Assembly: GCF_029227915.1 (NCBI RefSeq)
Contig: NC_079875.1
Coordinates: 20,455,001-20,519,000, forward strand
Length of the DNA: 64,000 bases
From: Hydractinia symbiolongicarpus
Taxonomy: Eukaryota > Cnidaria > Hydrozoa > Anthoathecata > Hydractiniidae
Direction: 5' to 3'
Made by a program: the position numbers and the translations under genes. Within the stretch, counting starts at the first letter, position 1, and every line of letters begins with the position of its first letter. Below the pieces are notes generated by a model, which worked only from the letters and a program-made list of their open reading frames with translations, ran no database searches and was not told the origin of the DNA. Of the stretch, positions 13,821-25,700 are shown piece by piece.

Positions 13821-16800
13821 AAGGCTAGTGCAATGGTAACCGGTGCAGGCAACTCAAACCGCGTGATTTAAGTGTGCGGCCTTTATTAGACTGCAAAAGG
13901 CCATACTACGGTCTTTGTAGTACGATGCACGTAGTTAAGAGTGTTCTAAAGCGACGGCGCTAATGAAAACGACTTGGGACGTTGTAGCGTATTGAGACTG
14001 GAAGGAATTGTCCAATGGTAACCGGCGCAGGCAGATGGAACCACGTGATTTACATGTGAGGCTTTTATTAGACTGGAAAAGGGCATATTATAGCCTTTGT
14101 AGGACGATGCACGTAGTTAAGAGTGTTCTAAAGCAACGGCGCTAATGAAAACCACTTGAAACGTTGTAGTGCATCAAGACTGGAAGGAATAGTCCAATGG
14201 TAAGCTGCGCAGGCAGCTGAAACCGCTTGATTCACGTGTGCGGCCTTTATTGGACTGCAAAAGGCCATATTACGGTCTTTATAGGACTCTGCCCGTAGTT
14301 AAGAGTGTTCTAAGGCCACGGCGCTAAGGAGAACCACTTAGAACGTTGTGGTGCATTGAGACTAAAAGGTACAGTCCAATGGTAACCTGCGCAGGCAGAT
14401 GGAACCGCGTGATTTACGTGTGAGGCCTTTATTAGACTGAAAAAGGGCATATTAAAGCCTTTGTAGGACGATGCACGTAGTTAAGACTGTTCTAAAGCGA
14501 CAGCGCTAAGGAAAACGACTTGGAACGTTGTAGCGCATTGAGACTGGAAGGAATAGTAGAATGGTAACTGGCGCAGGCAGCTGAAACCGCGTGATTTACG
14601 TGTGCGGCCTTTATTGGACTGCAAAAGGCCATATTAAGGTCTTTATAGGGCTGTGCACGTAATTGAGAGAGTTTTAAAGCCACAGAGCTAAGGAAAACCA
14701 CTTGGAACGTTGTAGTGCTTTGAGACTGGAAGGAATAGTCCAATGGTACCCTGCGCAGGCAGATGGAACCACGTGATTTACGTGTGAGTCTTTTATTAGA
14801 CTAAAAAAGGGCATATTATAGCCTTTGTATGACGATGCACGTAGTTAAGAGTGTTCTAAAGCGACGGCGCTAAGGAAAACGACTTGGAACGTTGAATCGC
14901 ATTGAGACTGGAACAACGACTAGTCCAATGGTAATCTGCAAAAGCAGCTAATACCGCGTGATTAAAGTGTGCGGCCTTTATTAGACTGCAAAAGGCCATA
15001 TTAAGGTCTTTATAGGACTGTGCACGTAGTTAAGAGTGTTCTAAGGCCACGGGGCTAAGGAGAACCACTTGGAACGTTGTAGTGCATTTGGACTGGAACG
15101 ACTAGTCCAATTGAAACCTGCGCGGACAATTGTAACCACGTGATTTACGTGTGAGACCTTTATTAGACTGCAAAAGGCCATATTACAGCCTTTATAGGAC
15201 TGTGCACGTAGTTAAGAAAGTTCTGAGGCCACGGCGCTAAGGAGAACCACTTGGGACGTTTTAGTGCATTTGGACTGGAACGACTAGTCCAATGGTAACC
15301 GGCGCAGGCAGCTGAAACCACGTGATTTACGTGTGCGGCCTTTATTAGACTGAAAAAGGCCATATTACAGTCGTTATAGGGCTGTGCACGTAATTAAGAG
15401 AGTTCTAAAGCCACAGAGCTAAGGAATACCACTTGGAACGTTGTAGTGCATTGAGACTGGAAGGAATAGTCCGATGGAACCCTGCGCAGGCAGATGGAAC
15501 CACGTGATTTACGTGTGAGTCCTTTATTAGACTGCAAAAGGTCATATTACAGCATTTATGGGACTGTGCACGTAGTTAAGAGTGTTCTAAAGCGACGGCG
15601 CTAATGAAAACGACTTGGGACGTTGTAGCCTATTGAGACTGGAAAGACTAGTTCAATGGTAACCGGCGCAGGCAGATGGAACCACGTGATTTACATGTGA
15701 GGCTTTTATTAGACTGGAAAAGGGCATATTATAGCCTTTGTAGGACGATGCACGTAGTTAAGAGTGTTCTAAAGCAACGGCGCTAATGAAAACCACTTGA
15801 AACGTTGTAGTGCATCAAGACTGGAAGGAATAGTCCAATTGAAACCTGCGCAGACAGGTGTAACCACGTGATTTACGTGTGAGACCTTTATTAGACTGCA
15901 AAAGGCCATATTACAGCCTTTATAGGACTGTGCACGTAGTTAAGAAAGTTCTGAGGCCACGGCGCTAAGGAGAACCACTTGGGACGTTTTAGTGCATTGG
16001 GACTGGAACGACTAGTCCAATGGTAACCGGCGCAGGCAGCTGAAACCACGTGATTTACGTGTGCGGCCTTTATTAGACTGAAAAAGGCCATATTACAGTC
16101 GTTATAGGGCTGTGCACGTAATTAAGAGAGTTCTAAAGCCACAGAGCTAAGGAAAACCACTGGGAACGTTGTAGTGCATTGAGACTGGAAGGAATAGTCC
16201 AATGGTACCCTGCGCAGGCAGATGGAACCACGTGATTTACGTGTGAGGCCTTTATTAGACTGGAAAAGGGCATATTATAGCCTTTGTAGGACGATGCACG
16301 TAGTTAAGAGTGTTCTAAAGCGACGGCGCTAAGGAAAACGACTTGGAACGTTGAATTGCATTGAGACTGGAACAACGACTAGTCCAATGGTAATCTGCAA
16401 AAGCAGTTAATACCGCGTGATTAAAGTGTGCGGCCTTTATTAGACTGCAAAAGGCCATATTAAGGTCTTTATAGGACTGTGCACGTAGTTAAGAGTGTTC
16501 TAAGGCCACGGGGCTAAGGAGAACCACTTGGAACGTTGTAGTGCATTGAGACTGGAAGGACTAGTCCAATTGAAACCTGCGCAGACAGGTGTAACCACGT
16601 GATTTACGTGTGAGACCTTTATTAGACTGCAAAAGGCCATATTACAGCTTTTATAGGACTGTGCACGTAGTTAAGAAAGTTCTGAGGCCACGGCGCTAAG
16701 GAGAACCACTTGGGACGTTTTAGTGCATAGGGACTGGAACGACTAGTCCAATGGTAACCGGCGCAGGCAGCTGAAACCACGTGATTTACGTGTGCGGCCT

Positions 16801-18600
16801 TTATTAGACTGAAAAAGGCCATATTACAGTCGTTATAGGGCTGTGCACGTAATTAAGAGAGTTCTAAAGCCACAGAGCTAAGGAATACCACTTGGAACGT
16901 TTTAGTGCATTGAGACTGGAAGGAATAGTCCAATGGTACCCTGCGCAGGCAGATGGAACCACGTGATTTACGTGTGAGTCCTTTATTAGACTGCAAAAGG
17001 TCATATTACAGCATTTATAGGACTGTGCACGTAGTTAAGAATGTTCTAAAGCGACGGCGCTAATGAAAACGACTTGGGATGTTGTAGCACTTTGAGACTG
17101 GAAAGACTAGTTCAATGGTAACCGGCGCAGGCAACTCAAACCGCGTGATTTAAGTGTGCGGCCTTTATTAGACCGCAAAAGGCCATATTACGGTCGTTAT
17201 AGGCCCGTGCACGTAATTAAGAGTGTTCTAAGGCCACGGCGCTAAGGAAAACCACTTGGGACGTGCTGGTGCATTGGGACTGGAACGACTAGTCCAATGA
17301 TAACCGGCACAGGCAGCTGAAAACACGTGATTTACGTGTGAGGTCTTTATAAGACTGCAAAAGGCCATATTACTGCCTTTATAGGACTGTGCACCTAGTT
17401 AAGAGTGTTCTAAGGCGACGGCGCTAATGAAAACGGCTTCGAACGTTGTATCGCATTGAGACTGGAAAGGCTAGTGCAATGGTAACCGGTGCAGGCAACT
17501 CAAACCGCGTGATTTAAGTGTGCGGCCTTTATTAGACTGCAAAAGGCCATACTACGGTCTTTGTAGGACGATGCACGTAGTTAAGAGTGTTCTAAAGCGA
17601 CGGCGCTAATGAAAACGACTTGGGACGTTGTAGCCTATTGAGACTGGAAGGAATTGTCCAATGGTAACCGGTGCAGGCAGATGGAACCACGTGATTTACA
17701 TGTGAGGCTTTTATTAGACTGGAAAAGGGCATATTATAGCCTTTGTAGGACGATGCACGTAGTTAAGAGTGTTCTAAAGCAACGGCGCTAATGAAAACCA
17801 CTTGAAACGTTGTAGTGCATCAAGACTGGAAGGAATAGTCCAATGGTAAGCTGCGCAGGCAGATGAAACCACGTGATTTACGTGTGAGGCCTTTATTAGA
17901 CTGCACAAGGCCATATTAGGGTCTTTATGGGACTGTGCACGTAGTTAAGAGTGTTCTAAGGCCACGGCGTTAAGGAGAACTACTTGGAAAGTTGTAGTGC
18001 AATGAGACTGCAAGGAATAGTCCAATGGTACCCTGCGCAGGCAGATGGAACCACGTGATTTACGTGTGAGTCCTTTATTAGACGGCAAAAGGCCATATTA
18101 CAGCCTTTATAGGGCTGTGCACGTAGTTAAGAGTGTTCTAAAGCGACGGCGCTAATGAAAACGACTTGGGATGTTGTAGCACATTGAAACTGGAAAGACT
18201 AGTTCAATGGTAACCGGCGCAGGCAACTCAAACCGCGTGATTAAAGTGTGCGGCCTTTATTAGACTGCAAAAGGCCATATTAAGGTCTTTATAGGACTGT
18301 GCACGTAGTTAAGAGTGTTCTAAGGCCACTGGGCTAAGGAGAACCACTTGGAACGTTGTAGTGCATTGGGACTGGAACGACTTGTCCAATGGTAACCGGC
18401 GCAGGCAGCTGAAACCACGTGATTTACGTGTGCGGCCTTTATTAGACTGAAAAAGGCCATATTACAGTCGTTATATGGCTGTGCACGTAATTAAGAGAGT
18501 TCTAAAGCCACAGAACTAATGAAAACGACTTCGAACGTTATAGCGCATTGAGACTGGAAAGGCTAGTGCAATGGTAACCGGTGCAGGCAACTCAAACCGC

Positions 18601-18778
18601 GTGATTTACGTGTGCAAACTTAGACTGCAAAAGGCCATACTACGGTCTTTGTAGTACGATGCACGTAGTTAAGAGTGTTCTAAAGCGACGGCGCTAATGA
18701 AAACGACTTGGGACGTTGTAGCGTATTGAGACTGGAAGGAATTGTCCAATGGTAACCGGCGCAGGCAGATGGAACCAT
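18601..18778 (+). repeat. Deletion monomer, 178 bp, with gtgcaaactt variant
   Basis: The monomer has gtgcaaacttagactgc, 4 bp shorter than the related gtgcaaactttattagac form at 20399 and 36942. The same deletion is present 8892 bp downstream (near 27500) but not in the third unit, so it arose on the line leading to copies 1 and 2 only, or was repaired in the third. Confidence 0.85.
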
Positions 18779-18960
18779 GTGATTTACATGTGAGGCTTTT
18801 ATTAGACTGGAAAAGGGCATATTATAGCCTTTGTAGGACGATGCACGTAGTTAAGAGTGTTCTAAAGCAACGGCGCTTATGAAAACCACTTGAAACGTTG
18901 TAGTGCATTGAGACTAAAAGGTACAGTCCAATGATAACCTGCGCAGGCAGATGGAACCGC

Positions 18961-19111
18961 GTGATTTACGTGTGAGGCCTTTTATAGGGCTGTGCACGTA
19001 GTTAAGAGTGTTCCAAGGCCACGGCGCTAAGGAGAACCACTTAGAACGTTGTAGTGCAATGAGACTGCAAGGAATTGTCCAATGGTAACCGGCGCAGGCA
19101 GATGGAACCAC
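18961..19111 (+). repeat. Deletion monomer, 151 bp (copy 1)
   Basis: The monomer lacks 31 bp: gtgaggcctt passes directly into ttatagggctgtg, removing the ttattagact...ccatattacag segment and with it the right arm of the GGCCTTT dyad. The lost segment is bounded by gcctt direct repeats. It recurs at 27853-28003 in the second 8892-bp copy. Confidence 0.9.
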
Positions 19112-22100
19112 GTGATTTACGTGTGAAGCCTTTATTAGACTGCAAAAGGCCATATTACAGCCTTTGTAGGGCGATGCACGTAGTTAAGAGTGTTCTAAAG
19201 CGACAGCGCTAAGGAAAACGACTTTGGACGTTGTAGCGCATTGAGACTGGAAGGAATAGTAGAATGGTAACTGGCGCAGGCAGCTGAAACCGCGTGATTT
19301 ACGTGTGCGGCCTTTATTGGACTGCAAAAGGCCATATTAAGGTCTTTATAGGACTGTACACGTAGTTAAGAGTGTTCTAAGGCCACGGCGCTAAGGAAAA
19401 CTACTTGGAAAGTTGTAGTGCAATGAGACTGCAAGGAATAGTCCAATGGTAACCTGCGCAGGCAGATGGAACCACGTGATTTACGTGTGAAGCCTTTATT
19501 AGACTGCAAAAGGCCATATTACAGCCTTTATAGGACGATGCACGTAGTTAAGAGTGTTGTAAAGCGACGGCGCTAAAAAAAACGACTTGGGACGTTGTAC
19601 CACATTGAGACTTGAAGGACTAGTCGAATGGTTATCGACGCAGGCAGCTGAAACCGCATGATTTACGTGTGCGGCCATTATTGGACTGCAAAAGGCCATA
19701 ATAAGGTCTTTATAGGACTGTGCACATAATTAAGAGACTTCTAAGGCCACGGCGCTAAGGAAAACCACTTGGAACGTTGTTGTGCATTGAGACTGGAAGG
19801 AATAGTCCAATGGTAACCTGCGCAGGCAGATGAAACCACGTGATTTACGTGTAAGGCCTTTATTAGACTGGAAAAGGGCATATTATAGCCTTTGTAGGAC
19901 GATGCACGTAGTTAAGAGTGTTCTAAAGCGACGGCGCTAAGGAAAACGACTTGGAACATTGAATCGCATTGAGACTGGAACAACGACTAGTCCAATGGTA
20001 ATCTGCAAAAGCAGCTAATACCGCGTGATTAAAGTGTGCGGCCTTTATTAAACTGCAAAAGGCCATATTAAGGTCTTTATAGGACTGTGCACGTAGTTAA
20101 GAGTGTTCTAAGGCCACGGGGCTAAGGAGAACCACTTGGAACGTTGTAGTGCATTGGGACTGGAACGACTTGTCCAATGGTAACCGGCGCAGGCAGCTGA
20201 AACCACGTGATTTACGTGTGCGGCCTTTATTAGACTGAAAAAGGCCATATTACAGTCGTTATATGGCTGTGCACGTAATTAAGAGAGTTCTAAAGCCACA
20301 GAACTAATGAAAACGACTTCGAACGTTGTAGCGCATTCAGACTGGAAAGGCTAGTACAATGGTAACCGGTGCAGGCAACTCAAACCGCGTGATTTACGTG
20401 TGCAAACTTTATTAGACTGCAAAAGGCCATACTACGGTCTTTGTAGTACGATGCAAGTAGTTAAGAGTGTTCTAAAGCGACGGCGCTAATGAAAACGACT
20501 TGGGACGTTGTAGCGTATTGAGACTGGAAGGAATTGTCCAATGGTAACCGGCGCAGGCAGATGGAACCATGTGATTTACATGTGAGGCTTTTATTAGACT
20601 GGAAAAGGGCATATTATAGCCTTTGTAGGACGATGCACGTAGTTAGGAGTGTTCTAAAGCAACGGCGCTAATGAAAACCACTTGAAACGTTGTAGTGCAT
20701 TGAGACTAAAAGGTACAGTCCAATGGTAACCTGCGCAGGCAGATGGAACCGCGTGATTTACGTGTGAGGCCTTTATTAGACTGAAAAAGGGCATATTACA
20801 GCCTTTATAGGACGATGCACGTAGTTAAGAGTGTTGTAAAGCGACGGCGCTAAAAAAAACGACTTGGGACGTTGTACCACATTGAGACTTGAAGGACTAG
20901 TCCAATGGTAACCTTCGCAGACAGGTGAAACCACGTGATTTACGTGTGAGGCCTTTATTAGACTGCAAAAGGCCATATTACAGCCTTTATAGGGCTGTGC
21001 ACGTAGTTAAGAGTGTTCCAAGGCCACGGCGCTAAGGAGAACCACTTAGAACGTTGTGGTGTATTGAGACTAAAAGGTACAGTCCAATGGTAACCTGCGC
21101 AGGCAGATGGAACCGCGTGATTTACGTGTGAGGGCTTTATTAGACTGAAAAAGGCCATATTATAGCCTTTGTAGGACGATGCACGTAGTTAAGATTGTTC
21201 TAAAGCGACAGCGCTAAGGAAAACGACTTGGGACGTTGTACCACATTGAGACTTGAAGGACTAGTCCAATGGTAACCTTCGCAGACAGGTGAAACCACGT
21301 GATTTACGTGTGAGTCCTTTATTAGACTGCAAAAGGCCATATTACAGCCTTTATAGGGCTGTGCACGTAGTTAAGAGTGTTCCAAGGCCACGGCGCTAAG
21401 GAGAACCACTTAGAACGTTGTAGTGCAATGAGACTGCAAGGAATTGTCCAATGGTAACCGGCGCAGGCAGATGGAACCACGTGATTTACGTGTGAGGCCT
21501 TTATTAGACTGCAAAAGGCCATATTACAGCCTTTGTAGGACGATGCACGTAGTTAAGAGTGTTCTAAAGCGACAGCGCTAAGGAAAACGACTTTGGACGT
21601 TGTAGCGCATTGAGACTGGAAGGAATAGTAGAATGGTAACTGGCGCAGGCAGCTGAAACCGCGTGATTTACGTGTGCGGCCTTTATTGGACTGCAAAAGG
21701 CCATATTAAGGTCTTTATAGGACTGTGCACCTAGTTAAGAGTGTTCTAAGGCGACGGCGCTAATGAAAACGGCTTCGAACGTTGTATCGCATTGAGACTG
21801 GAAAGGCTAGTGCAATGGTAACCGGTGCAGGCAACTCAAACCGCGTGATTTAAGTGTGCGGCCTTTATTAGACTGCAAAAGGCCATACTACGGTCTTTGT
21901 AGGACGATCCACGTAGTTAAGAGTGTTCTAAAGCGACGGCGCTAATGAAAACGACTTGGGACGTTGTAGCGTATTGAGACTGGAAGGACTAGTCCAATGG
22001 TAACCTTCGCAGACAGGTGAAACCACGTGATTTACGTGTGAGGCCTTTATTAGACTGCAAAAGGCCATATTACAGCCTTTATAGGGCTGTGCACGTAGTT

Positions 22101-22712
22101 AAGAGTGTTCTAAGGCGACGGCACTAATGAAAACGACTTGGGATGTTGTAGCGCATTGAGACTGGAACGACTAGTCGAATGGTTATCGACGCAGGCAGAT
22201 GAAACCGCATGATTTACGTGTGCGGCCATTATTGGACTGCAAAAGGCCAGAATAAGGTCTTTATAGGACTGTGTACGTAGTTAAGAGTGTTCCAAGGCCA
22301 CGGCGCTAAGGAGAACCACTTAGAACGTTGTGGTGTATTGAGACTAAAAGGTACAGTCCAATGGTAACCTGCGCAGGCAGATGGAACCGCGTGATTTACG
22401 TGTGAGGCCTTTATTAGACTGAAAAAGGCCATATTATAGCCTTTATAGGACGATCCACGTAGTTAAGAGTGTTGTAAAGCGACGGCGCTAAAAAAAACGA
22501 CTTGGGACGTTGTACCACATTGAGACTTGAAGGACTAGTCCAATGGTAACCTTCGCAGACAGGTGAAACCACGTGATTTACGTGTGAGGCCTTTATTAGA
22601 CTGCAAAAGGCCATATTACAGCCTTTATAGGGCTGTGCACGTAGTTAAGAGTGTTCTAAGGCGACGGCACTAATGAAAACGACTTGGGATGTTGTAGCGC
22701 ATTGAGACTGGA

Positions 22713-25700
22713 AAGGCTAGTGCAATGGTAACCGGTGCAGGCAACTCAAACCGCGTGATTTAAGTGTGCGGCCTTTATTAGACTGCAAAAGGCCATACTA
22801 CGGTCTTTGTAGTACGATGCACGTAGTTAAGAGTGTTCTAAAGCGACGGCGCTAATGAAAACGACTTGGGACGTTGTAGCGTATTGAGACTGGAAGGAAT
22901 TGTCCAATGGTAACCGGCGCAGGCAGATGGAACCACGTGATTTACATGTGAGGCTTTTATTAGACTGGAAAAGGGCATATTATAGCCTTTGTAGGACGAT
23001 GCACGTAGTTAAGAGTGTTCTAAAGCAACGGCGCTAATGAAAACCACTTGAAACGTTGTAGTGCATCAAGACTGGAAGGAATAGTCCAATGGTAAGCTGC
23101 GCAGGCAGCTGAAACCGCTTGATTCACGTGTGCGGCCTTTATTGGACTGCAAAAGGCCATATTACGGTCTTTATAGGACTCTGCCCGTAGTTAAGAGTGT
23201 TCTAAGGCCACGGCGCTAAGGAGAACCACTTAGAACGTTGTGGTGCATTGAGACTAAAAGGTACAGTCCAATGGTAACCTGCGCAGGCAGATGGAACCGC
23301 GTGATTTACGTGTGAGGCCTTTATTAGACTGAAAAAGGGCATATTAAAGCCTTTGTAGGACGATGCACGTAGTTAAGACTGTTCTAAAGCGACAGCGCTA
23401 AGGAAAACGACTTGGAACGTTGTAGCGCATTGAGACTGGAAGGAATAGTAGAATGGTAACTGGCGCAGGCAGCTGAAACCGCGTGATTTACGTGTGCGGC
23501 CTTTATTGGACTGCAAAAGGCCATATTAAGGTCTTTATAGGGCTGTGCACGTAATTGAGAGAGTTTTAAAGCCACAGAGCTAAGGAAAACCACTTGGAAC
23601 GTTGTAGTGCTTTGAGACTGGAAGGAATAGTCCAATGGTACCCTGCGCAGGCAGATGGAACCACGTGATTTACGTGTGAGTCTTTTATTAGACTAAAAAA
23701 GGGCATATTATAGCCTTTGTATGACGATGCACGTAGTTAAGAGTGTTCTAAAGCGACGGCGCTAAGGAAAACGACTTGGAACGTTGAATCGCATTGAGAC
23801 TGGAACAACGACTAGTCCAATGGTAATCTGCAAAAGCAGCTAATACCGCGTGATTAAAGTGTGCGGCCTTTATTAGACTGCAAAAGGCCATATTAAGGTC
23901 TTTATAGGACTGTGCACGTAGTTAAGAGTGTTCTAAGGCCACGGGGCTAAGGAGAACCACTTGGAACGTTGTAGTGCATTGAGACTGGAAGGACTAGTCC
24001 AATTGAAACCTGCGCGGACAGGTGTAACCACGTGATTTACGTGTGAGACCTTTATTAGACTGCAAAAGGCCATATTACAGCCTTTATAGGACTGTGCACG
24101 TAGTTAAGAAAGTTCTGAGGCCACGGCGCTAAGGAGAACCACTTGGGACGTTTTAGTGCATTTGGACTGGAACGACTAGTCCAATGGTAACCGGCGCAGG
24201 CAGCTGAAACCACGTGATTTACGTGTGCGGCCTTTATTAGACTGAAAAAGGCCATATTACAGTCGTTATAGGGCTGTGCACGTAATTAAGAGAGTTCTAA
24301 AGCCACAGAGCTAAGGAATACCACTTGGAACGTTGTAGTGCATTGAGACTGGAAGGAATAGTCCGATGGAACCCTGCGCAGGCAGATGGAACCACGTGAT
24401 TTACGTGTGAGTCCTTTATTAGACTGCAAAAGGTCATATTACAGCATTTATGGGACTGTGCACGTAGTTAAGAGTGTTCTAAAGCGACGGCGCTAATGAA
24501 AACGACTTGGGACGTTGTAGCCTATTGAGACTGGAAAGACTAGTTCAATGGTAACCGGCGCAGGCAGATGGAACCACGTGATTTACATGTGAGGCTTTTA
24601 TTAGACTGGAAAAGGGCATATTATAGCCTTTGTAGGACGATGCACGTAGTTAAGAGTGTTCTAAAGCAACGGCGCTAATGAAAACCACTTGAAACGTTGT
24701 AGTGCATCAAGACTGGAAGGAATAGTCCAATTGAAACCTGCGCAGACAGGTGTAACCACGTGATTTACGTGTGAGACCTTTATTAGACTGCAAAAGGCCA
24801 TATTACAGCCTTTATAGGACTGTGCACGTAGTTAAGAAAGTTCTGAGGCCACGGCGCTAAGGAGAACCACTTGGGACGTTTTAGTGCATTGGGACTGGAA
24901 CGACTAGTCCAATGGTAACCGGCGCAGGCAGCTGAAACCACGTGATTTACGTGTGCGGCCTTTATTAGACTGAAAAAGGCCATATTACAGTCGTTATAGG
25001 GCTGTGCACGTAATTAAGAGAGTTCTAAAGCCACAGAGCTAAGGAAAACCACTGGGAACGTTGTAGTGCATTGAGACTGGAAGGAATAGTCCAATGGTAC
25101 CCTGCGCAGGCAGATGGAACCACGTGATTTACGTGTGAGGCCTTTATTAGACTGGAAAAGGGCATATTATAGCCTTTGTAGGACGATGCACGTAGTTAAG
25201 AGTGTTCTAAAGCGACGGCGCTAAGGAAAACGACTTGGAACGTTGAATTGCATTGAGACTGGAACAACGACTAGTCCAATGGTAATCTGCAAAAGCAGTT
25301 AATACCGCGTGATTAAAGTGTGCGGCCTTTATTAGACTGCAAAAGGCCATATTAAGGTCTTTATAGGACTGTGCACGTAGTTAAGAGTGTTCTAAGGCCA
25401 CGGGGCTAAGGAGAACCACTTGGAACGTTGTAGTGCATTGAGACTGGAAGGACTAGTCCAATTGAAACCTGCGCAGACAGGTGTAACCACGTGATTTACG
25501 TGTGAGACCTTTATTAGACTGCAAAAGGCCATATTACAGCTTTTATAGGACTGTGCACGTAGTTAAGAAAGTTCTGAGGCCACGGCGCTAAGGAGAACCA
25601 CTTGGGACGTTTTAGTGCATAGGGACTGGAACGACTAGTCCAATGGTAACCGGCGCAGGCAGCTGAAACCACGTGATTTACGTGTGCGGCCTTTATTAGA

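Larger units (their letters stand above)
13821..22712 (+). repeat. 49-monomer large unit, copy 1 (8892 bp)
   Basis: This block is followed directly by a second copy at an offset of 8892 bp that stays constant from end to end. The length is accounted for exactly: 49 x 182 = 8918, minus a 31-bp deletion (18961 monomer), minus a 4-bp deletion (18601 monomer), plus three 3-bp caa insertions (near 14913, 16373, 19981) gives 8892. By eye I found only about six base differences from copy 2, five of them clustered at 15087-15130. The boundary is uncertain within the shared stretch at about 13799-13823. Copy 1 itself contains 728/731-bp tetramer repeats (monomers at 15163, 15891, 16622). Confidence 0.92.
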
